This document shows positions 43,893-52,147 of a stretch of DNA of 64,000 nucleotides, piece by piece (positions within the stretch are counted from its first letter, which is position 1; the number at the start of each line of letters is the position of its first letter). Source of the DNA: Streptomyces sp. 1-11 (GTDB lineage: Bacteria > Actinomycetota > Actinomycetes > Streptomycetales > Streptomycetaceae). Under the pieces are notes generated by a model. That model saw only the letters and a list, made by a program, of their open reading frames with translations, was not told the origin of the DNA and did no database searches. The translations under genes and the position numbers were made by a program. Location: contig NZ_BJTV01000007.1 in NCBI RefSeq assembly GCF_007176755.1, forward strand, positions 248,001 to 312,000, written 5' to 3'.

Positions 43893-44281
43893 ACGCGTCC
43901 CCTTCGCAGCAGGAGGAATCGCTCGCCTACGCAGACGACTGGAAACGCCGACGACGAGTCTGTCGGGTGTTACTTTCTTGGCTCGATACGGACGATGGGA
44001 CAAGACTCGCCGCATTGGAAGCAATGGTGGCCCCCCGGCGGAGCAGTGCCTCCACTGACTCGTCTCGACCAGGCGTTGCTGCCGGTTGGTAGAGGTCCGT
44101 TCGGAGTGCGCCAACGATGGGCCGTGCGAGTGAACAACCGCCCTGGCAACTCCGTCGGCGGCCTGGTGCCGGTAGATCATTCCCCTGCACAACAAATGAT
44201 CCAGGAGGCAATGGGCGGGGTCGGACGGGGCACTCGTGTCTCGCCTTGACCGACCGCGAGAGCCGAACGGAACACCAGTTG
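43893..44281. other. Gene-free divergent region between the MFS gene and ppk2
   Basis: 389 bp that must hold both promoters. It contains less GC-rich patches such as TTACTTTCTTGG near 43970 and AACAAATGATCC near 44190. No gene seen. Confidence 0.5.
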
Positions 44282-45238
44282 ATGGACGTGCAAGACGCCG
44301 GGAAGCTTCTCGATGGACTGACTGTGGACGCCAGTCGGCGGGAGCAGCCGATCGTGCTGGACAAGGAGGGGCGCCCCATCCGGACGTGGCGGGAGAACCA
44401 CCCCTACGAACGGAAGGTGGGACGCCAGGAGTACGAGCGTGCCAAGCGCGTGCTGCAGATCGAGCTGCTCAAGCTCCAGCGCTGGGTCAAGGACACCGGC
44501 ACGCGCGTTGTCGTGGTGTGCGAGGGACGTGACGCGGCGGGCAAGGGCGGCACGATCCAACGGCTCACCGAGCGGCTCAACCCGCGCGGCGCACGCGTGG
44601 TCGCCTTGGACAAGCCCACCGAACGCGAAGCGGGCCAGTGGTACTTCCAGCGGTACGTCGCGCAGCTGCCGACCGCCGGGGAGATCGTGTTCTTCGACCG
44701 CTCCTGGTACAACCGGGCCGGTGTGGAGCGCGTGATGGGGTTCTGCTCCGAGGAGGAGTACGAGCTGTTCCTCGAGCAGTGCCCGACCTTCGAGCGGATG
44801 CTGGTCGACAGCGGCATCGTGCTGGTGAAGTTCTGGTTCTCGGTGTCCCGTTCCGAGCAGCGCACACGCTTCGCCATCCGGCAGGTCGACCCGGTGCGCC
44901 AATGGAAGCTCTCGCCCACCGACCTGGCGTCTCTGAACCTCTGGGACGCCTACACCGAGGCGAAGGTCGGCATGTTCCGCGCCACGGACACTTCCCACGC
45001 CCCCTGGACCGTCGTCAAGAGCAACGACAAGCGGCGGGCCCGGCTGGAGACCATGCGGAGTCTGTTGTCGCGCATCGACTACGCGAGCAAGGACCACGAG
45101 GCGGTGGGCACACCCGACCCGCTCATCGTCGGCGCCGCTGACACCCTGCTGGAGCCCGGTGAGGAGGACACCATGCTCTCGCCCACGCCGCTCTCACCCG
45201 GTCTCGGCGTCCCCGGCAAGCACCCCGGCAGCGACTGA
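44282..45238 (+). CDS. ppk2: Polyphosphate kinase 2
   Basis: The 318-residue product starts at ATG 44282 (TTG 44279 is adjacent); the ribosome site is weak. It is a single-domain PPK2 with Walker A GRDAAGKGGTIQRLTE near residue 84, KPTEREAGQWYFQRYVAQLP, and Walker B FFDRSWYNRAGVE near residue 140. PPK2 enzymes use polyphosphate to phosphorylate ADP or GDP, or AMP, depending on class. The length and single domain fit class I (NDP kinase type). Confidence 0.93.
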   Translation: MDVQDAGKLLDGLTVDASRREQPIVLDKEGRPIRTWRENHPYERKVGRQEYERAKRVLQIELLKLQRWVKDTGTRVVVVCEGRDAAGKGGTIQRLTERLNPRGARVVALDKPTEREAGQWYFQRYVAQLPTAGEIVFFDRSWYNRAGVERVMGFCSEEEYELFLEQCPTFERMLVDSGIVLVKFWFSVSRSEQRTRFAIRQVDPVRQWKLSPTDLASLNLWDAYTEAKVGMFRATDTSHAPWTVVKSNDKRRARLETMRSLLSRIDYASKDHEAVGTPDPLIVGAADTLLEPGEEDTMLSPTPLSPGLGVPGKHPGSD

Positions 45239-45345
45239 CGTGGCACCCGTCCAGGACCCGTCCGGACACGGCAGACCCTGACGCCTCTCGGGTGGCCGTC
45301 CTGGACGAGGGCGGCCACGAGATCGTCCCCGCGACACCACCTGGC

Positions 45346-46170
45346 TCAGGAGCCGCTGCGCTCGCGGGGGATCTTGTGACCGGCCTCGATCGCCACCGGC
45401 AGCCGGTTCTCGGCCGGGGGCAGCGGGCAGGTGGCCAGGTCCGTGTAGGCGCAGGGCAGGTTCGCGGCCCGGTTGAAGTCCAGGACGACCGTGCCATCAG
45501 CGGCGGGCGGATCCAGTGCCAGGGCCCGGGTGGCGGCGTAGGTGGTGACCCCGGAGGTCGCGTCGGTGAACAGCACCAGCAGCCGTCCCGCACCATGGCC
45601 GGGAAATGCGGTCAGCGACAGCGGGTGCCCGTCGAGCTCGAACTCGACCCTGCCCGGAGCGTCGTAGACATGCTCAAGGCTCTCGACCGCGGCGCCCACG
45701 GTGGTCGGCCGCGGTGAATCGAACGGGACGTACCGGCCGGTTACGGCCCAGCGCGGGTCGGGGGCATAGGCGGGCGTGCCGGTGAAAGCCGTGCGCAGCG
45801 GCGCGTCCGGGTGCCGGGGGCGCACGATGTCCTGGCCGCCGCGCTTGGCGACCTCGATGACGGCGTCTCCCCAGACGGCGTTGACGCCGCCGCGCTCGGG
45901 AAGCACGCCGAAACGGTGCTCGCCGCGCACCGGCGTCCCGTCGACGACCAGTTCCTCGCTCTCGTCGAGGTCTACGACGACGCCTTCAGGGCCGGTGTGC
46001 CACGAGCCGGGCGCGTCCGGGAAGCGCTGGGGTCGGTCGTCGAGCCAGTGCAGGCCGGTGACCGCCAGGAACCCGTGCGGGGCGGCGAGCCGGGCCTCCT
46101 GGGCGCGATACCACACCAGCCAGGCTTCGGTGAAGGCGTGGAGGTCCGTGGTGGTGGCCTCGGTGGTCAT
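45346..46170 (-). CDS. DUF1684 family protein
   Basis: The 274-residue product starts at ATG 46170 behind AAGGAGATTCCCC. It has the DUF1684 marks: EAWLVWYRAQEARLAAPHGF, LAVTGLHWLDD and the invariant VVLDFNRAANLPCAYTDLATC near the C-terminus. The family has no established function. It is convergent with ppk2; the pseudogene upstream was probably its former operon partner. Confidence 0.87.
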   Translation of the reverse strand: MTTEATTTDLHAFTEAWLVWYRAQEARLAAPHGFLAVTGLHWLDDRPQRFPDAPGSWHTGPEGVVVDLDESEELVVDGTPVRGEHRFGVLPERGGVNAVWGDAVIEVAKRGGQDIVRPRHPDAPLRTAFTGTPAYAPDPRWAVTGRYVPFDSPRPTTVGAAVESLEHVYDAPGRVEFELDGHPLSLTAFPGHGAGRLLVLFTDATSGVTTYAATRALALDPPAADGTVVLDFNRAANLPCAYTDLATCPLPPAENRLPVAIEAGHKIPRERSGS

Positions 46171-46240
46171 GGGGAATCTCCTTTGTGCCGGGGTGCGTTC
46201 GGGCAGGGAATGCAGGGGGTCGTCGAGTCGACGGGTGTAC

Positions 46241-46457
46241 TCACTCGGCCAGTTCGCCGAGGAGTCGCCAGGTGCGCCGGCGGTCGGCTTGTCCCGCGAA
46301 CTCGGTGCCCGAGAACACCACCTCGGTGGCGCCGGCGTCGCGGTAGCGCCGTATCTCCGCATCGATTGCCGAACTCCGAGACTTCCAGAGCCAGTTCGAC
46401 GGTCGTGTCGACCTGGTTCGGCGCGTCGGACGCGTTGAGCGCTACTCCAACAGTCAT
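46241..46457 (-). pseudogene. Internally deleted LLM-class flavin-dependent oxidoreductase
   Basis: From ATG 46457 the frame gives an LLM-type N-terminus (VGVALNASDAPNQVDTTVEL). A few codons later, in another frame, comes a proper C-terminus (DAEIRRYRDAGATEVVFSG, then TWRLLGELAE and a stop at 46241). The middle, about 200 residues, is missing. The two ends of one gene are thus joined by a large deletion with a frameshift. Confidence 0.8.
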
Positions 46458-46600
46458 GTCAGTTCAGAACGGGCGTCGGCCGGACCCGCATTCCGGTCCG
46501 CGTGTGACAGCTTCTTGTCAGTCATGTGTACTCAGTCATGAGCGGGAGTGCCGACGTGCCCGCGGGACGGCCCTCTTGACGCCGGTGTCGGTCGGATCGA

Positions 46601-46627
46601 CACTCACTGAGGGAATCCTAGTGAGTG
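46601..46627. promoter_or_regulatory. 8-bp inverted repeat before the first leader peptide
   Basis: CACTCACT, 11-base spacer, AGTGAGTG. It lies 13 bp before the leader peptide start at 46640, inside a 420-bp region with no other gene. It may be an operator or a short RNA stem; the transcription start is unknown. Confidence 0.5.
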
Positions 46628-46639
46628 GGTAGGGAAATT

Positions 46640-46750
46640 ATGAGGCGCTTGGAGTCGGTCACCGTCCGAGTGAGCCGTTCGCCTCTTCTGACCTCCCGCC
46701 GTCACATAGATCTGCTGCGTGTCTGCAGCGCGATCAACCCCCAGGGCTGA
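46640..46750 (+). CDS. Leader peptide of the SRRHIDLLRV type (cysteine-linked attenuator)
   Basis: A 36-codon frame from ATG 46640, with AGGG upstream, or 26 codons from GTG 46670. The end reads TSRRHIDLLRVCSAINPQG, the signature of short 'putative leader peptides' that precede sulfur genes in Streptomyces. A cysteine codon follows the conserved motif. A hairpin with a GACGCC/GGCGTC stem (46773-46788) follows, and the GST-like gene starts at 46880. Control by ribosome stalling or coupling during cysteine shortage is inferred. Confidence 0.78.
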   Translation: MRRLESVTVRVSRSPLLTSRRHIDLLRVCSAINPQG

Positions 46751-46879
46751 GCCGCACCCATCCCGCACCGCAGACGCCCTCGGGCGTCGTGCCGTCCGGT
46801 GCGTACGAGAGAGCCTCGTTCCCTCGCCCGTCGTCGCTTCCGCCGCGCGTACGTCCGCGCCCTTCCTCCGGGGAGAGTC

Positions 46880-47770
46880 ATGACCGTCACACCGTCGGCC
46901 GCCCACGCCTCCGGCCGATCCGCGCCCGCCTTCCGGGGCCGGATCGGCCGGGATGCGCGCAGCGGCCACTACGCCGTTCCGGGCCGCTACCGCCTCCATC
47001 TGTCGACCGCCTGTCCCGGCGGCCTGCGCATCGCCGTCACCCACAGCCTGCTCGGCCTGGACACCAGCTGTCCGGCGACCTACCTGCCCGCGGTCCCCGA
47101 CTGCCCCGGGGGCGGCCACTCCGTCCTGCGTCCGCTGTACGAGGCCAGCGCCCACCGGTACCCCGGTCCGGCCGTCGCTCCGGTGCTCAGCGACGACTGG
47201 TCCGGGCGGATCGTCAGCACCCATGCCCCGGACATCATGCGCGACCTCGACCGCCGGTTCGGCGGTGACCGTCTCTCGCTCTACCCGTGCGGCGCGGAGT
47301 CGGAGATCGAGGCGGTCGAGCGGATGTGCGGGCAGGGCATCGAACGGGCCGCGCAGCACGCCGGATCGGCCGGTGGTGAGCCGGTGGAACGTGACACGGC
47401 ACTTGGCATGCTGCTCGAAACGCTCGGGGCCCTGGAACGCCGGCTCGAAGGGCGCACGTACCTGATCGGCGACGGAATCACGGCCGCCGACGTCGAGTTG
47501 TGGGTCGCCCTGGTCCAGCTCGACACCGTGCATCGCAACCACCTCGACGCCTCCGCCGTCCAACGCATCGCCGACCATCCGATGCTGTGGGCGTACGCCC
47601 GCCGGCTCGCCGCCCATCCCGCCTTCGGCGGCCACCTCGACCTCGACGGCATCGAGCGCCGTCACCACGCCCGCTGCCAGGGCCTGGAGGCCGCCGGAGC
47701 GGCCGTGCGGATCCTGGACTGGGCGGCCCACACGTCCAGTGAGCCGTTCCACCTGGTGGACCGGCGTTGA
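46880..47770 (+). CDS. Glutathione S-transferase-like (glutathionyl-hydroquinone reductase-like) protein
   Basis: The 296-residue product starts at ATG 46880 behind GGGGAG. The order of segments follows the Omega-like GS-HQR family: HYAVPGRYRLHLSTACPGG, then SVLRPLYEASAHRYPGPAVA, PVLSDDWSGRIVSTHAPDI and a helical C-domain ending near HPAFGGHLDLDG. The usual CPWA catalytic site reads CPGG here; a second Cys is in LDTSCPATY. Streptomyces makes mycothiol, not glutathione, so the thiol is open. The upstream leader peptide suggests sulfur control. Confidence 0.78.
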   Translation: MTVTPSAAHASGRSAPAFRGRIGRDARSGHYAVPGRYRLHLSTACPGGLRIAVTHSLLGLDTSCPATYLPAVPDCPGGGHSVLRPLYEASAHRYPGPAVAPVLSDDWSGRIVSTHAPDIMRDLDRRFGGDRLSLYPCGAESEIEAVERMCGQGIERAAQHAGSAGGEPVERDTALGMLLETLGALERRLEGRTYLIGDGITAADVELWVALVQLDTVHRNHLDASAVQRIADHPMLWAYARRLAAHPAFGGHLDLDGIERRHHARCQGLEAAGAAVRILDWAAHTSSEPFHLVDRR

Positions 47771-47797
47771 CATTCGTTCGGGCAGTTGTCTTAACTA
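47767..47797 (+). promoter_or_regulatory. Putative promoter of the ABC transporter transcript
   Basis: TTGACA (47767-47772), an 18-base spacer and TTAACT/TAACTA (47791-47797). The -35 box overlaps the stop codon of the preceding gene. The riboswitch begins about ten bases after the -10 box, as expected for a 5' leader RNA. Confidence 0.6.
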
Positions 47798-47807
47798 CGG
47801 CCCAGAA

Positions 47808-47918
47808 CGGTCATGAGTGTCAGCGACAAGCCCTGGCTTGCTGACCGGCAACCCTCGCGCCGCGGTGGGGTGCCCCAGGTGACGACCGGACCGAAGATGT
47901 TTCGGTAAGCGCGAGGCC
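47808..47918 (+). ncRNA. SAM-IV riboswitch
   Basis: The 110-base stretch carries the conserved blocks of the actinobacterial SAM-IV aptamer in order: GTCATGAGTG, CAGCGACAAGCCCTGG, CTTGCTGACCGGCAACCCT, GCGGTGGGGTGCCCC, a variable hairpin (CCGAAGATGTTTCGG) and the closing AAGCGCGAG. The AAGCCCTGGCTT helix and the P1-like pairing can be drawn. It binds S-adenosylmethionine and normally lowers expression of sulfur genes when SAM is plentiful. It precedes a leader peptide and the ABC transporter. Confidence 0.88.
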
Positions 47919-47947
47919 CACCGGGCCGGAACAGTGATGGTGACGCC

Positions 47948-48097
47948 ATGTACGCAGCCAACAGGACGGCCACGCGCCGCTCCCGAGGCTGCGTACAGCC
48001 GTACCCGAACCCTCTCGTCGCCGATCGCGCCGTCGATCTGCTCCGCGTGAACAGCGCACTGTGTACCGCACCGGGCTGTGCCCGCTGTCGGGGCTGA
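47948..48097 (+). CDS. Cysteine-rich leader peptide between the riboswitch and the ABC transporter
   Basis: A 49-codon frame from ATG 47948, 30 bases after the riboswitch. Its second half reads LVADRAVDLLRVNSALC, a variant of the RRHIDLLRV leader motif, then TAPGCARCRG. Four cysteine codons (positions 15, 39, 44 and 47) would make translation sensitive to cysteine supply. A short hairpin at 48130-48147 follows. Its coding status rests on the motif and not on a strong ribosome site. Confidence 0.75.
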   Translation: MYAANRTATRRSRGCVQPYPNPLVADRAVDLLRVNSALCTAPGCARCRG

Positions 48098-48129
48098 CAC
48101 CTCCCCGCAGCCCCCGCACTCCCTGACGA

Positions 48130-48147
48130 ACACCGCCCGTGCGGTGT
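48130..48147 (+). terminator. Short hairpin, possible attenuator
   Basis: ACACCGC, loop CCGT, GCGGTGT: a perfect 7-bp stem between the leader peptide stop and the permease start. No U tract. Confidence 0.45.
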
Positions 48148-48241
48148 GCCGTTGTCCTCCCCGCCCCCGGTACCTCACCGTCGCGTGCGCCACCGCATGC
48201 CGCCGTGCTTCCGGGGTGTTCCCACCCAGCCGGAGCCCACC

Positions 48242-49222
48242 ATGAGTGAACCCCCTGGCGCCACCGTCACCCTCCCCGAGGCGCCGACCGCCGACCAACC
48301 GTTCAAAGCCCTCACCGCCCAGCGAGTTCTGCCGCTGCGGCGCCCCGGACGCTGGATCGCCACCGCGGTGGTGCTCGTCCTGGTCGCCCAGTTCGTGCAC
48401 GGTCTGGTCTCCAACCCCTTCTACCAGTGGGACCGCTGGGGCTACTGGTTCCTGCGCCCCACCATCCTCGACGGCCTGCTCATCACCCTCCAAGTCGCCG
48501 CCTACAGCGCGGTGCTCGGCCTGATCGGCGGCATCGTGCTCGCCCTGGCCCGGCTGTCGAGGAGCCCCGTGCTGCGCGCGGTCAGCTGGACCTACGTCTG
48601 GGCGCTGCGCTCGATCCCGCTCATCGTGGTACTGATCTTCCTCTACAACTTCAGTGCCCTGTACAAGACGTTGAGCGTCGGCATTCCCTTCGGCCCGGCC
48701 TTCTTCTCCTTCGACGAGTCGAAGCTCGCCACCGACATGGTCGTCGCCGTCGTCGGCCTCAGCCTCAACGAGGCCGCCTACGCGGCCGAGGTCGTACGCG
48801 GCGGCATCCTCTCCGTCGACCAGGGCCAGCACGAGGCGGCCGCCGCGCTCGGTCTGCCCAAGGGCTACCAGTTCCGGAGGATCGTCTTTCCGCAGGCCCT
48901 GCGCTCGATCATCCCGAACTACGTCAACCAGCTCATCGGGCTGATCAAGGGCACCTCGCTGGTCTTCTACGTCTCCCTGCTCGACCTGTTCGGCTCCGCG
49001 CAGACCATGGGCTCCACGTACCCCGGTGACATCGTGCCGCTGCTGCTGGTCGTCACCGTCTGGTACCTGATCCTGACCAGCTTCGTCTCCGTCATCCAGT
49101 TCTACGTCGAGCGGCACTACGCCCGCGGTGCCACCCGCGGCCTGCCGCCGACACCGCTGCAGAAGCTCCGCACCGGGCTCACCGACCTGCGGGCCCGCAT
49201 CCGCCGGGAGGCCGCCGTATGA
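48242..49222 (+). CDS. Polar amino acid-type ABC transporter permease
   Basis: The 326-residue product starts at ATG 48242. It has an N-terminal tail and first membrane segment (GRWIATAVVLVLVAQFV), then the HisM/PAAT permease core with RPTILDGLLITLQVAAYSAVLG and the EAA loop EAAYAAEVVRGGILSVDQGQHEAAAALGL. Polar amino acid permeases of this group import cystine, S-substituted cysteines or other amino acids. The SAM-IV riboswitch upstream and monooxygenases downstream argue for a sulfur-containing amino acid. It overlaps the ATPase gene by four bases. Confidence 0.92.
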   Translation: MSEPPGATVTLPEAPTADQPFKALTAQRVLPLRRPGRWIATAVVLVLVAQFVHGLVSNPFYQWDRWGYWFLRPTILDGLLITLQVAAYSAVLGLIGGIVLALARLSRSPVLRAVSWTYVWALRSIPLIVVLIFLYNFSALYKTLSVGIPFGPAFFSFDESKLATDMVVAVVGLSLNEAAYAAEVVRGGILSVDQGQHEAAAALGLPKGYQFRRIVFPQALRSIIPNYVNQLIGLIKGTSLVFYVSLLDLFGSAQTMGSTYPGDIVPLLLVVTVWYLILTSFVSVIQFYVERHYARGATRGLPPTPLQKLRTGLTDLRARIRREAAV

Positions 49223-50016
49223 CCGCCAAGACCCTCGGAGCCCTGGCGGACGTCGAGGCCGCCACCGTCGAGATCCACGACGTGCACAAGTGGTACGGCA
49301 CCCACCGGGTACTGGACGGCGTCGACCTGACCGTCCGCCCCGGCGAGGTCACCGTCATCCTCGGCCCCTCCGGCTCCGGAAAGTCCACCCTGCTGCGGGT
49401 CGTCAACCACCTGGAGAAGCCCGAGATCGGCCACGTCAGCATCAACGGCGAGCTGATCGGCGTGAAGCGACAGGGCGAGAGGCTCAAGGAACTGAGCGAG
49501 CGCGCCATCCTCACCCAGCGCGGGCGGATCGGCTTCGTCTTCCAGAACTTCAACCTCTTCCCGCACTTGACCGTCCTGGACAACGTGGCCGCCGCCCCGG
49601 TCGCCACCGGCCGGCTCGGCAAGCCCGAGGCGCAGGAGCTGGCCCGCGAACTCCTCGGCCGGGTCGGCCTCGGCGACAAGACCGGCGCCTACCCGCGCCG
49701 GCTCTCCGGCGGCCAGCAGCAGCGCGTCGCCATCGCCCGCGCCCTCGCTCTGCGCCCCGGCGTCATCCTCTTCGACGAGCCCACCTCCGCCCTCGACCCC
49801 GAACTGGTCGGCGAAGTCCTCGCCGTCATCAAGGACCTGGCGACCAGCGGCACCACCCTTCTCATCGTCACCCACGAGATCGGCTTCGCCCGCGAGATCG
49901 CCGACCGGGTCGTCTTCATCGACGCCGGAAAGATCATCGAGCAGGGCCCGCCCTCCGAAGTCCTCGACAAGCCGCGCCACGAACGGACCAGGGACTTCCT
50001 CAGCAAGGTCCTCTGA
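49219..50016 (+). CDS. ABC transporter ATP-binding protein (polar amino acid type)
   Basis: The 265-residue product starts at ATG 49219. It has Walker A LGPSGSGKSTLLRVVNHLE, the Q-loop in FVFQNFNLFPHLTVLDNV, signature LSGGQQQRVAIARAL, Walker B VILFDEPTSALDP and the H-loop IVTHEIGFA. It powers the PAAT importer with the flanking permease and binding protein. The sequence is typical of the TcyC/GlnQ group. Confidence 0.95.
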   Translation: MTAKTLGALADVEAATVEIHDVHKWYGTHRVLDGVDLTVRPGEVTVILGPSGSGKSTLLRVVNHLEKPEIGHVSINGELIGVKRQGERLKELSERAILTQRGRIGFVFQNFNLFPHLTVLDNVAAAPVATGRLGKPEAQELARELLGRVGLGDKTGAYPRRLSGGQQQRVAIARALALRPGVILFDEPTSALDPELVGEVLAVIKDLATSGTTLLIVTHEIGFAREIADRVVFIDAGKIIEQGPPSEVLDKPRHERTRDFLSKVL

Positions 50017-50080
50017 CCCGCCGCGCACTTCAGACCTCCCCCCACGCCACCCTCATCACCTCCACCGACAAGGAACGGCC

Positions 50081-51109
50081 ATGCCGACCCACTTCACCCG
50101 ACGCAGCCTGATACGCGGCATCACCGCGGCGACCGCCGTCGCCTCCCTGGCCACCGGGCTCGCCGCCTGCGGTGGCAACAGCGAAGCGGCCACCACCACC
50201 GACAGCGCAGCCAAGTCCGGCGAGGTCGTCATCGGACAGGTCTCCAACGGCGCCGCCCAGCAGACCTCCATCAAGGTCTCCGAGGTCAAGTCCATCAGCG
50301 CCGAACTGCCCGCCGCCGTCAAGAAGAGCGGCAAGCTGGAGATCGGCATAGGCGCCCTGCCGGCCGGCTTCCCGCCGCTGGCCTACGTGGGCAGCGACCA
50401 GAAAACCCTCACCGGCGCGGAGCCCGACCTCGGCCGCCTGGTCGCCGCTGTCCTCGGCCTCCGGCCAGAGGTGAAGAACTCCACGTGGGAGAACCTCTTC
50501 GTCGGCATCGACAGCGGCAAGGTCGACGTGGCCTTCTCCAACGTCACCGACACCGAGGAGCGCAAGAAGAAGTACGAGTTCGCCTCGTACCGGCAGGACA
50601 ACCTCGCCTTCGTGGTGCAGAAGAAGAGCACCTGGAACTTCGACGGCGACTACGAGAACCTCGCCGGCAAGACCGTCTCCGTCAGCTCGGGCACCAACCA
50701 GGAAAAGATCCTCCTGGAGTGGAAGGCGAAGCTGGCCAAGGAAGGCAAGAAGCTCACCATCAAGTACTTCCAGGACAGCAACAGCGTCTACCTCGCCCTG
50801 TCCAGCGGCAAGATCGACGCCTATCTCGGCCCCAACCCCGGCATCGCCTACCACAACCGCCAGGTCGCGAACACGCCCAACGCCACCCGCACCGCCGGCA
50901 CCTACTCCGGCGCCGGCGCGCGCCTGCAGGGCCTGATCGCGGCCACCGCGAAGAAGGACAGCGGCCTGGCCAAGCCGCTCGCCGCCGCCATCAACCACCT
51001 GATCGAGAAGGGTCAGTACGCCGAGTGGCTCAAGGCCTACAACCTCTCCAACGAGGCGGTGGCCAAGTCCGAGGTCAACCCGCCCGGACTGCCCCTCGAC
51101 AACTCCTGA
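50081..51109 (+). CDS. ABC transporter substrate-binding lipoprotein
   Basis: The 342-residue product starts at ATG 50081 behind AAGGAACGGCC. It has a lipoprotein signal (TRRSLIRGITAATAVASLAT, lipobox LAAC near residue 32); the twin arginine could use the Tat route. A bacterial family 3 solute-binding domain begins near AAVKKSGKLEIGIGALPAGF and has LFVGIDSGKVDVAFSNVTDT. It captures the amino acid outside the cell for the importer. The ligand is not predictable from sequence. Confidence 0.92.
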   Translation: MPTHFTRRSLIRGITAATAVASLATGLAACGGNSEAATTTDSAAKSGEVVIGQVSNGAAQQTSIKVSEVKSISAELPAAVKKSGKLEIGIGALPAGFPPLAYVGSDQKTLTGAEPDLGRLVAAVLGLRPEVKNSTWENLFVGIDSGKVDVAFSNVTDTEERKKKYEFASYRQDNLAFVVQKKSTWNFDGDYENLAGKTVSVSSGTNQEKILLEWKAKLAKEGKKLTIKYFQDSNSVYLALSSGKIDAYLGPNPGIAYHNRQVANTPNATRTAGTYSGAGARLQGLIAATAKKDSGLAKPLAAAINHLIEKGQYAEWLKAYNLSNEAVAKSEVNPPGLPLDNS

Positions 51110-51121
51110 CCATCACGTGCA

Positions 51122-51155
51122 GGGGACTCCACCGCCGCCTCGCGGTGGAGCCCCC
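51122..51155 (+). terminator. Hairpin between the binding-protein and acetyltransferase genes
   Basis: CTCCACCGC (51127-51135) pairs with GCGGTGGAG (51142-51150), extended by GGGG/CCCC beyond one mismatch. It may partly terminate the transporter transcript and adjust expression of the downstream genes. Confidence 0.65.
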
Positions 51156-51198
51156 GCGCGCCGGACACCCCGAGCCGCACCCCGGAGACCGCCACACC

Positions 51199-51924
51199 AT
51201 GTCCGTGACCAGCATCGACGCCAGCTCCTCGCACATCCTGGACAACCCCGCCTGGGCCGCGCTCACTGGCCCTCACGCCCACTTCGCCCAACGAATCGGC
51301 CACGCCGCCCGCTACCCCCAGGACGTGGCGCCCTTCCACGCGCTCTCCGACGAGGACGACCCGCGCGCCTGGGCGGACCTCGCCGCACTCGTCGGCCCCG
51401 GCGGCACCGCCGCGGTGCGGGGCGTCACCGGGGCGGCGGCCGGCTGGGAGGTCGTGCGCACCGGACACGGCGTCCAGCTCGTGGACACCGCCCTGCGCGC
51501 CGAACCCGACCCCGAGGCCGTACGGCTCGGTCCCGACGACGTGCCCGAGATCCTGGACCTGGTCGCCCGCACCGAGCCGGGCCCCTACCTGCCCCGCACC
51601 GTCGAGCTGGGCACCTACCTCGGCATCCGTCACCAGGGCCGGCTCGTCGCCCTGGCCGGCGAACGGCTGCACCCGCCCGGCTGGACCGAGATCAGCGCCG
51701 TGTGCACCGACCCCGACCACCGCGGCCGGGGCCTGGCCACCCGTCTGGTCCGCGCGGTCGCCGCCGGCATCAGGGAACGCGGCGAACGCCCTTTCCTGCA
51801 CGCCGCGGCCGCCAACGCGAACGCGATCCGGCTGTACGAGTCGATCGGGTTCACCCTGCGCCGCCGTACCGTCTTCTCGCTCGTCCGGCACACCGGGGCA
51901 GCCGCTCTGGAAGAAACGGCATAG
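51199..51924 (+). CDS. GNAT-family N-acetyltransferase
   Basis: The 241-residue product starts at ATG 51199. The N-terminal half is a degenerate GNAT-like region. The C-terminal half has the acetyl-CoA motif ISAVCTDPDHRGRGLATRLVRA and the helix NANAIRLYESIGFTLRRRTVF. In the Bacillus ytmI-type operons a GNAT enzyme N-acetylates S-alkylcysteines before flavin monooxygenase attack. Position between a PAAT importer and LLM monooxygenases fits that role here, but the substrate is inferred. Confidence 0.88.
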   Translation: MSVTSIDASSSHILDNPAWAALTGPHAHFAQRIGHAARYPQDVAPFHALSDEDDPRAWADLAALVGPGGTAAVRGVTGAAAGWEVVRTGHGVQLVDTALRAEPDPEAVRLGPDDVPEILDLVARTEPGPYLPRTVELGTYLGIRHQGRLVALAGERLHPPGWTEISAVCTDPDHRGRGLATRLVRAVAAGIRERGERPFLHAAAANANAIRLYESIGFTLRRRTVFSLVRHTGAAALEETA

Positions 51925-51983
51925 CCGTGCCGTTGTCCTTGTCGAAGGCGAGTGCCTGGTCCGCTCGGACGGAGGTGCGACAC

Positions 51984-52070
51984 GTGACAGGTGTACTCCG
52001 TGCCGTCCGCCTCCACTCCCGGCCCCACATCGACCTCCAGCGCGTGGCCGGCTCCCTCTGTAGCTCCTGA
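51984..52070 (+). CDS. Leader peptide (RPHIDLQRV type) before the monooxygenase genes
   Basis: A 28-codon frame from GTG 51984 with GGAGG eight bases upstream. It reads RLHSRPHIDLQRVAGSLCSS at the end, a clear variant of the RRHIDL leader motif with a cysteine near the stop. The first monooxygenase gene starts 78 bp later. A third copy of this device within 6 kb; the role as a cysteine-responsive attenuator is inferred from the family. Confidence 0.8.
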   Translation: MTGVLRAVRLHSRPHIDLQRVAGSLCSS

Positions 52071-52147
52071 CCCTGTATCCCCAGCCGCCGTGCGCCCCGA
52101 TCACCGCGGGCCGGCGATCTCGTACGGACCTTCAGGAAGGCACCCTC

